64,000 nt of DNA from an uncultured Collinsella sp. (GTDB lineage Bacteria; Actinomycetota; Coriobacteriia; Coriobacteriales; Coriobacteriaceae): positions 71,589 to 135,588 of the forward strand of contig UQWS01000004.1 in assembly GCA_900544875.1 (NCBI GenBank). Reading direction: 5' to 3'. How positions within the stretch are numbered: the first letter of the stretch is position 1; every line of letters begins with the position of its first letter. The translations under genes were made by a program, and so were the position numbers. The notes beneath the pieces are model-generated. The model did no database searches, was not told the origin of the DNA, and worked only from the letters and a program-made list of their open reading frames with translations. Of the stretch, positions 39,691 through 47,962 are shown in pieces.

Positions 39691-41052
39691 TTACAGACCG
39701 GCGATGTGATCGGCGGGCGTCGCGACAACCTGTCCGGCGCTCTTGGCGGGACGCTTCTTCTTGGTCTCGGCCGTGCCCAAAAGCCTCGCCTCAAGACCGC
39801 TCACCAAGCGCGCAAGCGGCAGGGTGATGACCAGATAGAACAGGGCGGCAACCACGTACGGTGTAATGGAGCCCGTCGTGGCCACGATGGTACGGGCATT
39901 CATGACGATCTCGACCACACCCACGGCGGCAAGCAGCGACGTATCCTTGTAAAGCAAGATAAACTCGCTGGTCAGCGTAGGCAAAACATTGCGGAACGTC
40001 TGCGGAATCATAACGTAGAGCAGCGTCTGGAAGGCATTCATGCCCAGCGAGCGAGCAGCCTCGTTTTGGCCCTTGGGGATCGATTGAATACCGGCACGGA
40101 AGATCTCGCACAGGTACGCAGACGAGTTCATGGCCATGACGATAACGCCCAAGACATAGTCGTCCACCTTGACGCCGGCCAACGGCAGACCGAAGAACGC
40201 GATATAGATCTGCAGGAAAGCCGGCGTACCGCGAATGATATTCACATAGATGCCGGCAAGGCAACGCAGGATGCGCGACTTGGAGATGCGCATGAGCGAC
40301 AAGGCAAAGCCGAAGGGGATTGCCAACGGAAACGCCACGAGCACGATCGAGAGCGACATGAGGAAGCCCTTAAAGACGATCGGCAGGCTTTGGACCAAAA
40401 TGACCGGGTTTAAGAACAGGCGCAGGAACATATTGGAGTTCCACGCCTCGACCCACGGCTGCTCCTTAAGGTCGGCCAGGAAGTTATCGAACGCCGTCAC
40501 GCCCTTAATCTCGACGGAAGGAATCTTGGAAATCTTCTTGGTCGAACCGTCGGCGAGCGTATAGGTGCCGCTAAAGGCCTCATCGCCGCCCTCGACGGGA
40601 AACGTCACACCGTAAACCTCGACACGGAAAAAACCGCCGGCAGGCGCCGTCTCGCCAAAGTCAATCTTGAGCGTCTGGCCGTCAGCCTTGCACGTGGGCT
40701 TCATGGGCGTACGATCCATGAGGTCCTCGCCCGAGAGCATCGTCAATCGCGTGTCATCGGTACCAAACGTCGTGCCGTCGACAAACGTCAGCGAAAGACC
40801 GCTCAGCTCCTCGTCGGCATCGGCCTGAACTTCCCAAGTGACGCGCGTCTCGGTGCCGCCGACCACATCGCTACCCGAACCGGTATTGGGTCGGGCGGTA
40901 ATCTTTGCGGTCTCAAGCGCCTGGGCGGTCGTGGGCACGCAGACCCCCGCGCACACCAGCGCGAGCGCCACGGCCATGACGCAGACTAGCTTTTGGAGCA
41001 AGGCGGGCAGTGGAAAACGCTGCTCCGCGGCCCCTTTGTTCAGTCGAGACAA
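39691..41052 (-). CDS. polar amino acid ABC permease with an N-terminal extracytoplasmic domain
   Basis: A 453-residue fusion. A signal-like hydrophobic helix (about 15-40: LLQKLVCVMAVALALVCAGV) is followed by about 150 residues of soluble beta-rich sequence (TRVTWEVQADADEELSGLSL, FFRVEVYGVTFPVEGGDEAF), and then the permease (from about 215) with five or so membrane helices and the EAA loop GQNEAARSLGMNAFQTLLYV and AGIYVNIIRGTPAFLQIYI. The soluble domain in front is not part of usual GlnP proteins; it faces outside. Start TTG 41052 sits 5 nt after AGGAG; the further upstream frame overlaps an attenuator. Followed by the ATPase 12 bp later. Confidence 0.85.
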   Translation of the reverse strand: MSRLNKGAAEQRFPLPALLQKLVCVMAVALALVCAGVCVPTTAQALETAKITARPNTGSGSDVVGGTETRVTWEVQADADEELSGLSLTFVDGTTFGTDDTRLTMLSGEDLMDRTPMKPTCKADGQTLKIDFGETAPAGGFFRVEVYGVTFPVEGGDEAFSGTYTLADGSTKKISKIPSVEIKGVTAFDNFLADLKEQPWVEAWNSNMFLRLFLNPVILVQSLPIVFKGFLMSLSIVLVAFPLAIPFGFALSLMRISKSRILRCLAGIYVNIIRGTPAFLQIYIAFFGLPLAGVKVDDYVLGVIVMAMNSSAYLCEIFRAGIQSIPKGQNEAARSLGMNAFQTLLYVMIPQTFRNVLPTLTSEFILLYKDTSLLAAVGVVEIVMNARTIVATTGSITPYVVAALFYLVITLPLARLVSGLEARLLGTAETKKKRPAKSAGQVVATPADHIAGL

Positions 41053-41120
41053 GGTGGCTCCTATCGTAGAAGTTGCCGGCAAAACGAGACGGAAACGCTC
41101 TCCGTCAAGAGAAGCGCAAA

Positions 41121-41147
41121 GGCCCTCTCCGCAAAACGGAAAGGGCC
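41121..41147 (-). terminator. partial terminator between binding-protein and permease genes
   Basis: On the minus strand GGCCCTTTCCG pairs with CGGAGAGGGCC around TTTTG. T-tract is weak (TTTGCGCTTCTC), so read-through is likely. Such a stem commonly sets a higher level for the solute-binding protein than for the transporter core. Confidence 0.6.
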
Positions 41148-41169
41148 CGCGCGCAATCAAGTAGTTATT

Positions 41170-42030
41170 TTACTTGATGTTGTACTTAGCCATGAGGGCG
41201 TCGACGGTACCGTCGTCGGTCAGGTCCTTGATGGCCTGGTTGATGTCATCCTTGAGCTTGGTGTTGCCCTGGTTGATGGCAATGGCGTACTCCTCGCCGG
41301 TGCTAATCTGCTTGATGGTCTGGCAGGTGTTGAACTGCTCGGCGGTCAGCTGGCTGGCAACGGAGCGGTTGGTGACTACAGCGTCGCCCTTATCGGACTG
41401 CAGAGCGCTAAAGCACTCGGTAGCGTCCTTGTAGGGGACAATCTTGGCCTTGGGGAAGTTCTCCTGGGCAAAGGCCTCGGCGGTCGAGCCAGACTGGACG
41501 ATGATGGTAGCGTCAGCGTTGTTGAGCTTCTCGCTGTAGTTGTCGGCCGTGATGTCGGTGTTATCGACCTTGGTCACAATAGCCTGATCGTCCATGTAGT
41601 AGGAATCAGAGAAAGTGACTTCCTTCTCACGCTCGGGCGTGTCGGTGATAGCCGCAATGGAAACGTCATACTTGGCGCCCGAAGCGACACCCGGAACCAG
41701 CGTGTCAAAGTCATTGTTGATATACTCGACATCCAGGCCCAGCTTGTCGCCGATGGCCTTGATGAGCTCAAGGTCAAAGCCCTGATAATCGCCGTTGTCA
41801 TCCTTGTACTCAAACGGAGCGTACTCGGCAGAGGTGCCGACGGTCAGCGTACCATCCTTGACGAGCGCGTACTCCTTGGAGCCGTCGACCTTCTCGACCT
41901 TAGCGTCGTCAGAGCTGCTGGAACCGGCATCAGAACCAGAGGTGGCGTTGGACGAGCCGCAGCCCGTCAGTGCGAGGGCGAGCGCCATGGCACCCGTGGC
42001 GGCAAATGCGCCAAGCTTCTTGAGCTTCAT
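41170..42030 (-). CDS. polar amino acid ABC transporter, solute-binding lipoprotein
   Basis: A 286-residue type 3 extracellular solute-binding protein. It starts with a lipoprotein signal (KKLGAFAATGAMALALALTG) ending in a lipobox LTGC at Cys24, then a Ser/Asp-rich linker. Family motifs: LTVGTSAEYAPFEYKDDNGD, YQGFDLELIKAIGDKLGLDV, DVSIAAITDTPEREKEVTFS and DGTVDALMAKYN at the end. It captures a polar amino acid outside the membrane and hands it to the permease. ATG 42030 has GGAAGGAGA 6-8 nt upstream. First gene of the transporter operon. Confidence 0.93.
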   Translation of the reverse strand: MKLKKLGAFAATGAMALALALTGCGSSNATSGSDAGSSSSDDAKVEKVDGSKEYALVKDGTLTVGTSAEYAPFEYKDDNGDYQGFDLELIKAIGDKLGLDVEYINNDFDTLVPGVASGAKYDVSIAAITDTPEREKEVTFSDSYYMDDQAIVTKVDNTDITADNYSEKLNNADATIIVQSGSTAEAFAQENFPKAKIVPYKDATECFSALQSDKGDAVVTNRSVASQLTAEQFNTCQTIKQISTGEEYAIAINQGNTKLKDDINQAIKDLTDDGTVDALMAKYNIK

Positions 42031-42177
42031 AATCAGTCTCCTTCCGGTGACCTCGTTTGATTCAGAGGCCTGCAAAAACTGTTGGCTATTATGCACCTGG
42101 AATTACGAATCTGCAATGAGAAAACTGATTGAAACAAACCCATAACGTGAATGGAATACTCTACTTTGTGACAGTCA

Positions 42178-43044
42178 TTACTGCTGCAATGACCTTAATA
42201 ATCTAATTTCAGCTGCATAACCTGCAAGTTCGTTCGGAGTCTCCAAAATAAACGGCAGCGAACACAAACGGCCATTCGATACAATATTCTGCATAACCTG
42301 CATACCGCCACCAAATTCCTCGCTGCCAAGGTATCCCTTGCCGATGCACTCGTGACGATCTTTATGGGCGCCACAAGGGTTCTTCGAATCGTTGATGTGT
42401 ACGGCATGCAAGCGATCGATACCCACCACGCGGTCGAACTCGTCGAGTACGCCGTCCAGATCATGGATGATGTCGTAGCCGGCATCGCTCACATGGCAGG
42501 TGTCCAAACAAACGCCCAGCTTATCGGACAGCTCTGGGCACTTGGCGGCAACGCCCTCGATAATGCACGCCAGTTCTTCAAAGCTACGGCCCACCTCGGT
42601 GCCCTTGCCTGCCATGGTCTCAAGCAATACCGTCGTCTGCTGTCCCTCAAACATCACCTGGCACAGCGTGTCGACAATCATCTGAATGCCGACGTCTGCC
42701 CCCTGTCCCACATGCGCACCGGGATGAAAATTGTAGTAGTTGCCGGGCAGTGCTTCCAGACGCTGCAAGTCCTCGGCCATTGCCTCCAAGGCAAACTCGC
42801 GCGCCCGCTCTTTGGCAGAACAGGGGTTGTAGGTATACGGGGCATGCGCCACCAGCGGGCCAAAGTCGTTTTGCTCCATAAGCTCGCGCAGGGCCGCCAC
42901 GTCATCCATGTCAAGGTCTTTTGCCTTGCCACCGCGCGGGTTGCGCGTAAAGAACGCAAAGGTATTGGCGCCAATGGACAACGCCGTCTCCCCCATCGCC
43001 CGATAGCCCTTCGTCGTCGAAAGATGGCACCCGATCGTCAGCAT
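42178..43044 (-). CDS. nfo: endonuclease IV (AP endonuclease family 2)
   Basis: A 288-residue EndoIV-type TIM barrel. Three zinc motifs are visible: [33 protein letters not shown] and [19 protein letters not shown], followed by [16 protein letters not shown] and [20 protein letters not shown] with [10 protein letters not shown]. It cuts abasic sites in base-excision repair. ATG 43044 ([14 protein letters not shown]) is the better start, since GAGGGGGAG lies upstream; a TTG at 43050 would add two residues. The leader carries a striking 63-nt hairpin (43065-43127) just before the ribosome-binding site. Confidence 0.9.
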   Translation of the reverse strand: MLTIGCHLSTTKGYRAMGETALSIGANTFAFFTRNPRGGKAKDLDMDDVAALRELMEQNDFGPLVAHAPYTYNPCSAKERAREFALEAMAEDLQRLEALPGNYYNFHPGAHVGQGADVGIQMIVDTLCQVMFEGQQTTVLLETMAGKGTEVGRSFEELACIIEGVAAKCPELSDKLGVCLDTCHVSDAGYDIIHDLDGVLDEFDRVVGIDRLHAVHINDSKNPCGAHKDRHECIGKGYLGSEEFGGGMQVMQNIVSNGRLCSLPFILETPNELAGYAAEIRLLRSLQQ

Positions 43045-43064
43045 CTCCAACTCCCCCTCATCAG

Positions 43065-43140
43065 TTGCGGTGAAATACGGTCTATTGGTGCCTTATTTTG
43101 GCGCAAACAGACCGTATTCCACCGCAAGTTATAAAAGGGG
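43065..43140 (-). repeat. conserved-ends / variable-core hairpin upstream of nfo (copy 1)
   Basis: TTGCGGTGAAATACGGTCT (43065-43083) pairs with AGACCGTATTCCACCGCAA (43109-43127), one A-C mismatch. Inside, GTGCC/GGCGC adds an inner stem with a T-rich loop. The outer 13 bp and the trailing GTTATAAAAGGG are identical with the copy at 44231, but the inner stem sequence differs. On the minus strand it ends 6 nt before the GGGGG-type ribosome-binding site of nfo. Confidence 0.75.
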
Positions 43141-43195
43141 CATCAGGGACAAAGGCCTCCAGGCATTCCAAGCGCTGGTGCCATGCCCCCACGCC

Positions 43196-44212
43196 CTAAA
43201 GTTTCAAACGAATCGCATCGATGATGTGCGCGCAGCGCTGCGTGGCGGCAAGGGGCATGACGGGGCTTTCGAGTTTCCCCGCCTGAATGAGCTGCGTCGC
43301 ATGCTGGATTTCGCCGTAGAAATCATCGACCTCAAACGGGGCATTTATTTCGAGCGTTCGCCCGTCGGAGTACTTCACATGGGCGAGCTCGGGGCGATGG
43401 AGACGCTCGATTTCCAACGAACCCCGCTCACAGGCAATCGTTAAGCGGCTTTCATATGTTGCTTTGCCGTCGCACACCATATGAATGGGTATACCGCCGA
43501 CGCTCATATGGATCTCGTCGGCCCAATCGACGCGACCGCCCGATACGTCACGCCAGCGAACTTCACGGGACGAAACCTCGCACGCGCCCGTGAGCAAATC
43601 CTCAAACCAACCGACCGCATAGCAGCCCATGTCATATAGACAGCCGCCCTGCAACGGATCAAGCAGATAGCCCGAAGGAGACTCGCCGTAATCGAGCTTT
43701 TGCACGCTTTCAATCGAGACAATACGGCCAAGCTCACCCGACGCAAGCAAGTCCTTCACGCGAGTGCGCATCGGGCAAAACCGATTCTTCATCGCCTCCA
43801 TAAACAGCACGCCGCGCTCGCGAGAGATGGAGGCAATCGAGAGAGCCTCTTCCTCACTCAAAACGGCCGGCTTTTCGCACAGCACGGCCTTTCCGGCGCG
43901 CAGCGCGCGACAGGCCCAACGCGTATGCATGCCATGCGGAAGAGCCAAGTAGATTGCGTCGACATCGGGGGCGGCAATCAGCGCGCCATAAGCCGCGTCG
44001 CCGTTATTGTCGACCGAGGCATGGCCATGCGCAGCATCGATCGAAAACGCTCGGCAAAATTCCTCGACATGTGCAGGAGTGCGGCCGGCCGCAGCCACAA
44101 GCCGTGCCCCGTCCACCTCCTTGAGCGACGATGCAAATCGATGCGAAATGTGCCCGGCGCCCAAAACGCCCCAACGAACCTCACGCAAATCATCACATGA
44201 ATCTCGATGACC
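43196..44212 (-). CDS. Gfo/Idh/MocA family oxidoreductase
   Basis: A 338-residue NAD(P)-dependent oxidoreductase. VRWGVLGAGHISHRFASSLK is the nucleotide-binding segment, AIYLALPHGMHTRWACRALR and GKAVLCEKPAVLSEEEALSI the conserved EKP motif, FMEAMKNRFCPMRTRVKDLL and CLYDMGCYAVGWFEDLLTG the catalytic half. Closest by pattern to dihydrodiol- or sugar-type dehydrogenases, but substrate is open. GTG 44212 with AAGGGGG is chosen; the open frame runs on to 44293 but that part is the hairpin repeat at 44231-44293. A pair of such hairpins flanks this gene. Confidence 0.85.
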   Translation of the reverse strand, partial: GHRDSCDDLREVRWGVLGAGHISHRFASSLKEVDGARLVAAAGRTPAHVEEFCRAFSIDAAHGHASVDNNGDAAYGALIAAPDVDAIYLALPHGMHTRWACRALRAGKAVLCEKPAVLSEEEALSIASISRERGVLFMEAMKNRFCPMRTRVKDLLASGELGRIVSIESVQKLDYGESPSGYLLDPLQGGCLYDMGCYAVGWFEDLLTGACEVSSREVRWRDVSGGRVDWADEIHMSVGGIPIHMVCDGKATYESRLTIACERGSLEIERLHRPELAHVKYSDGRTLEINAPFEVDDFYGEIQHATQLIQAGKLESPVMPLAATQRCAHIIDAIRLKL

Positions 44213-44230
44213 CACGACAGCCCCCTTCAG

Positions 44231-44303
44231 TTGCGGTGAAATAGTTCCTGTTTGGCCCCTATTCTGCCGCAAACAGGAACTATTCCACCGCAAGTTATAA
44301 AAG
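44231..44303 (-). repeat. conserved-ends / variable-core hairpin upstream of the Gfo/Idh gene (copy 2)
   Basis: The first 20 bases TTGCGGTGAAATAGTTCCTG (44231-44250) plus TTT pair with 44271-44293 ending CTATTCCACCGCAA, 22 of 23 matched, with the same A-C mismatch as copy 1. The inner stem GTTCCTGTTT/AAACAGGAAC replaces copy 1's CGGTCT/AGACCG, so pairing is kept while sequence changes. The trailing GTTATAAAAGGG is shared. It ends just before the AAGGGGG ribosome-binding site. Confidence 0.75.
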
Positions 44304-44305
44304 GG

Positions 44306-45496
44306 TCATGAGGAGCGCGTTTTGCCGAAGGCCTTAAGCACCGCCGTCACGGGACCAGGCTGGAAACGTCGGCGCACATCGTCGAGACGCTCGGGAATAT
44401 CGATGTGCTGCGGGCAGTGCCGCGCGCATTTGCCGCATTTGACGCAATTGCTCACCAACTTGGGCTCGCTTGTGCGCACCGCGCTCGCCGTAAAGTATTG
44501 AGACAGCCCCGTAAACCAGCTGTGCGCATAGCTTGCGTTGTAGGCGGCAAAACATCCAGGGATATTGATGCCTTTAGGGCACGGCATGCAATAGCCGCAT
44601 CCCGTGCAGGGCACACGGTTCGATTTCTCAAACTCCATCAACACGCGCGCAATCGTGTCGAGCTGGTTGGCCGTCATCGAATTCGGCAACGCGAGGTCTG
44701 CCAGTGACGAATTCTCGTCCACCTGCGCTGTATCGGTCATACCCGAAAGCAACATGGTCACCTGGGGATGATTCCACACCCACGAGAGCCCCCAAGCGGC
44801 AGGCGTATGCAAATGCCGATCGCATGCACCATCGAGAACAGCGCGCGCCCGCGGAGGCAATTTGCCTGCCAAGCGTCCGCCCAAAAGCGGCTCCATCACA
44901 AACACCGCGAGACCTCGCTCGGCGGCGGCCATGAGCCCCGCCGTTCCCGCCTGATATCGTTCTCCAGCGTAGTTGTACTGGATCTGGCAAAAGTCCCACT
45001 CATACGCATCGAGCATCGTAAGGAAGTCCGCCGCGCTGCCGTGGTATGAAAAACCGATCTGGCGAATGCGCCCCGAAGCCTTTTGGCGCGCAATCCAGTC
45101 CTCGATGCCCAGTGCCACCACGCGCTCCCACTGGGCGGGCGAGGTAATGTTGTGCATAAGGTAATAGTCGATATGGTCGGTCTGCAGGCGGCGCAGTTGC
45201 TCGTCGAAGAACCGGTCGAAATCCTCCGCGCACTTGCACGAAGCATGCGGCAACTTAGTCGCCAGCAACACCCGGTCACGCAGCCCCAAGCGCTCAAGCG
45301 AGGCGCCCACGCACGCCTCGTTACCGGGATAGAGATACGCGGTGTCCAGATAATTAATCCCCTGCTCCACCGCACGGGAAATGATGGCGTCGGCTGCCTT
45401 CGCATCCGGGCGTCCCGGCGCACCGGGAAACCTCATGCAGCCCAGCCCCAACGCCGAGATACGGTTGCCGCTTTTGGGGTCAACGCGATATTGCAC
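44306..45496 (-). CDS. aldo/keto reductase with C-terminal 4Fe-4S ferredoxin domain
   Basis: A 396-residue protein. The AKR barrel has INYLDTAYLYPGNE (catalytic Asp and Tyr), LATKLPHASCKC with its Lys, and DYYLMHNI (His). From about residue 295 two cysteine sets appear: CTGCGYCMPCPKGI and CVKCGKCARHCPQH, the pattern of two 4Fe-4S clusters. Such iron-sulphur AKRs are common in anaerobes and probably take electrons from ferredoxin or flavodoxin; the substrate is unknown. Start is GTG 45496 after GGAGGGG; no closer ATG exists. Its stop codon lies at the edge of hairpin copy 2. Confidence 0.88.
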   Translation of the reverse strand: MQYRVDPKSGNRISALGLGCMRFPGAPGRPDAKAADAIISRAVEQGINYLDTAYLYPGNEACVGASLERLGLRDRVLLATKLPHASCKCAEDFDRFFDEQLRRLQTDHIDYYLMHNITSPAQWERVVALGIEDWIARQKASGRIRQIGFSYHGSAADFLTMLDAYEWDFCQIQYNYAGERYQAGTAGLMAAAERGLAVFVMEPLLGGRLAGKLPPRARAVLDGACDRHLHTPAAWGLSWVWNHPQVTMLLSGMTDTAQVDENSSLADLALPNSMTANQLDTIARVLMEFEKSNRVPCTGCGYCMPCPKGINIPGCFAAYNASYAHSWFTGLSQYFTASAVRTSEPKLVSNCVKCGKCARHCPQHIDIPERLDDVRRRFQPGPVTAVLKAFGKTRSS

Positions 45497-45658
45497 GGCC
45501 CCTCCCCTCCCATCGAAGCCCTGACGAGGCGAAACAAACCCGTCACGTCATCGAAACACATCGGAATCGCAATTGAGAACGTATCGTAACGCAGCAGAAA
45601 TCGAGCCGTCACGGCACCGCTTTAACATCAGCAAAAAGCCCGATGAAAGGAGCCGACC

Positions 45659-46429
45659 ATGCCCGCGCTCGACCTTTGGAACCTTGCTTCCCAGCTCAAA
45701 AGCACCGATTATCGCTGGGTCGACCTCACCCATACGCTCTCGTGCGACACCCCGCACTGGTTTGGCTTTAAGCCGTTTGAGTCCACCAAGCTCTTCGACT
45801 ACCTGCCCGACACGCCCGAAGATATGCTCGCGCCCATGCGTTGCTTCCAGTATTCGGTCGCTTCGCAATACGGCACGCATGTCGACGCACCGCGACATTT
45901 CCATGTTGAGGGTCGTTCCCTTGGAGAGATTGAACCCATCGAGTTTATGCATCCGCTCTGTGTGATCGACAAGCACGAGGAGTGCGCCGCAAACCCCGAC
46001 TTTATCCTGACCATCGAGGACCTCAAAGCCTGGGAGGACGAGCACGGTCGTATTCCCGAGGACGCTTTCGTCGCCTTCCGCTCCGACTGGTCCAAGCTCG
46101 CCGATCTGGAAAACAAGGACGAGGACGACCAGCCCCACTACCCCGGCTGGGACCTCGATGCTATCAAGTGGCTTGTAGAGGAACGCAATATCGGCGCCAT
46201 CGGCCACGAGCCCGCAGATACCGATCCGGCGACCATCACCACGCGCGAGGACGCCTACCCCTACCCCGGCGAGCAATACATCCTCTCGGTCGACCGCTAT
46301 CAGATCGAAGTCATGGACCATCTGGACGAGCTTCCCGCCACAGGCGCCGTCATCTTCTGCACCTTCCCTAAGGTCCGTGATGGTGTCGGATACCCCGCAC
46401 GCGTTTTTGCCATCCGCCCCGCGGCATAA
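45659..46429 (+). CDS. cyclase-family protein (kynurenine formamidase-like)
   Basis: A 256-residue metal-dependent hydrolase of the cyclase/KynB family. The motif SQYGTHVDAPRHFH (about 71-84) holds the HxGTHxDxPxH-like metal ligands. WVDLTHTLSCDTPHW marks the N-terminus, and a second histidine-containing GAIGHEPADTDPA lies near residue 190. Family members hydrolyse formylkynurenine, isatin or related amides. No tryptophan-degradation genes are nearby, so substrate is unknown. ATG 45659 with AAAGGAG 6-7 nt upstream. Confidence 0.85.
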   Translation: MPALDLWNLASQLKSTDYRWVDLTHTLSCDTPHWFGFKPFESTKLFDYLPDTPEDMLAPMRCFQYSVASQYGTHVDAPRHFHVEGRSLGEIEPIEFMHPLCVIDKHEECAANPDFILTIEDLKAWEDEHGRIPEDAFVAFRSDWSKLADLENKDEDDQPHYPGWDLDAIKWLVEERNIGAIGHEPADTDPATITTREDAYPYPGEQYILSVDRYQIEVMDHLDELPATGAVIFCTFPKVRDGVGYPARVFAIRPAA

Positions 46430-46501
46430 GTTCCCATGCGTTTGTTCTTCTAAATTCAGCCTCCGGTGCACGCTACACGCCCCAGCGGCATACAATCCAT
46501 C

Positions 46502-46528
46502 AGGCGCCCCTTACGCGGGCGCCTTTTA
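46502..46528 (+). terminator. terminator after the cyclase gene
   Basis: AGGCGCCC (46502-46509) and GGGCGCCT (46517-46524) form an 8-bp stem with TTTATAT following. It ends close to the next ribosome-binding site. Confidence 0.85.
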
Positions 46529-46546
46529 TATGGGGAGATGATTCGC

Positions 46547-47461
46547 ATGCAGATCAACAAGGTCGCCTTTATCGGCAAGGGCGGCGTCGGCCTGCTCTAC
46601 GGCAGCATGATCGCCCAGGCACTCGGCAACGATGCCGTCGAATACGTCATGGACGACGCTCGCTTTGAGCGCCATGCGAACGACGCGCTCACCGTCAACG
46701 GCAAGCCCTGCGTACTCAAGTCCGTCCGCGCCAGCGAGGCAACGCCCGCCGACCTGGTCATCTTGACGGTCAAGACCACCGGTCTCGACCAAGCACTCAA
46801 GACCATGGAGCGCATCGTGGAGCCCAATACGCTTATCGCCTCATTGTGCAACGGCATCACGAGCGAGCAAAAGATTGCCGAGCGCTTTGGCTGGGAGCAT
46901 ACCGTTCTTGGTATCTGCCAGGGCATGGACGCCGTATTCCTCGACGGCGCGCTCACCTTTACCAATGCTGGCGAGATTCGCTTTGGCGCGGCAGCGGGCA
47001 CCGAGCCCGCAACCGTTACTGCCATCGACGAGCTCTATACGCGCTGCGGCATCGCCCATACCGTCGAGAGCGACATTGCGCACCGCATGTGGGCCAAACT
47101 CATGCTCAACGACGGCATCAACCAGACCTGCATGGCCTACGGCGGGACCTACGGAAGCGCCACAGAGCCAGGCTCTGAGCAGCGTCGCTGCCTTGTTTCC
47201 GCCATGCGCGAAACGCTTGCGGTCGCCAACGCCGAGGGCGTTGAGCTGACCGAGGCAGACCTGACGCAGATGGTGCACCTCATCGAGGGAATCGACCCCG
47301 CCGGTATGCCCTCGATGGCGCAGGACCGCATCGCACAACGAAAAACCGAAGTCGAGGAGTTCGCGGGCACCATTTGCCGCCTGGCCGCCAAACACGATAT
47401 CCAAGTGCCGCAAAACGATTGGCTCTATCAGCGCATCCGCGATATCGAGAAAAGCTGGTAG
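46547..47461 (+). CDS. ketopantoate reductase-like oxidoreductase (ApbA/PanE family)
   Basis: A 304-residue protein with the PanE fold: INKVAFIGKGGVGLLYGSMI (nucleotide site), LVILTVKTTGLDQALKTM with the catalytic-type Lys in TVKT, CNGITSEQKIAERF, then MWAKLMLNDGINQTCMAYGG holding the Lys-Asn pair. Members reduce 2-dehydropantoate or other 2-ketoacids with NADPH. A pantothenate role is possible, but paralogues are common. ATG 46547 is preferred to ATG 46538, which overlaps the GGGGAG ribosome-binding site. Ended by a terminator at 47495. Confidence 0.82.
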   Translation: MQINKVAFIGKGGVGLLYGSMIAQALGNDAVEYVMDDARFERHANDALTVNGKPCVLKSVRASEATPADLVILTVKTTGLDQALKTMERIVEPNTLIASLCNGITSEQKIAERFGWEHTVLGICQGMDAVFLDGALTFTNAGEIRFGAAAGTEPATVTAIDELYTRCGIAHTVESDIAHRMWAKLMLNDGINQTCMAYGGTYGSATEPGSEQRRCLVSAMRETLAVANAEGVELTEADLTQMVHLIEGIDPAGMPSMAQDRIAQRKTEVEEFAGTICRLAAKHDIQVPQNDWLYQRIRDIEKSW

Positions 47462-47494
47462 CGCCCGGCTCACCACGTCAACAGGCTCAACAGC

Positions 47495-47532
47495 AAAGCC
47501 GCCACAAGGAGCACTCCCCTTACGGCGGCTTT
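47495..47532. terminator. terminator downstream of the PanE-like gene
   Basis: AAAGCCGCC (47495-47503) and GGCGGCTTT (47524-47532) pair perfectly with CATCTTC after; inner AAGG/CCTT also pairs. It separates convergent genes and can work both ways. Confidence 0.8.
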
Positions 47533-47569
47533 CATCTTCATCTATAACCAGTAGTCGATGTCCCGACGG

Positions 47570-47776
47570 TTAGAGCTGCGACTCCGACGCCTGGTCCTCA
47601 TCGTCGCGACAAAGAACTACACCCGCACTTCCCAGCAGTGCGGCCGCGATCAACGCGCTGACCACGATAGAGGCAGCCCCACAAGACCCCTGCATGCCCG
47701 CAACGAGCGCGGCCGTAGGACCAAGGCAGCCAAGCACCAATGCGACGGCGGCAACGGCAATATCTCGAGCGTTCAC
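47570..47776 (-). CDS. 68-residue two-helix membrane protein
   Basis: A small hydrophobic protein. Two membrane spans, about 6-28 (IAVAAVALVLGCLGPTAALV) and 36-57 (ASIVVSALIAAALLGSAGVV), are linked by a short GMQGSCGA loop; the end (CRDDEDQASESQL) is acidic and probably cytosolic. Start GTG 47776 has GGAGGA about 8 nt upstream, and no other start fits. No function recognised. It lies upstream of the PanE-like gene's terminator on the opposite strand. Confidence 0.6.
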   Translation of the reverse strand: MNARDIAVAAVALVLGCLGPTAALVAGMQGSCGAASIVVSALIAAALLGSAGVVLCRDDEDQASESQL

Positions 47777-47962
47777 AAGACCACTTCCTCCACGAGAAAG
47801 ACTTTGCTTCTCGTGACTTAGTGTGCCCCGCGCCCATATGCGCGGCGTACTGCCACGGTAAGCGCTCTGTTAGCTCAAACGCATACATAGAACGGGCGTC
47901 CTTACGTTGCCCTAAAGCTCGGTAAAGACGCCCGTCCGCCAAATATCCGTGATGCAGAAAAA

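Noticed and set aside
44213..44293. N-terminal extension of the Gfo/Idh protein
   Set aside because: These codons are the hairpin repeat itself; the family N-terminus begins after GTG 44212.
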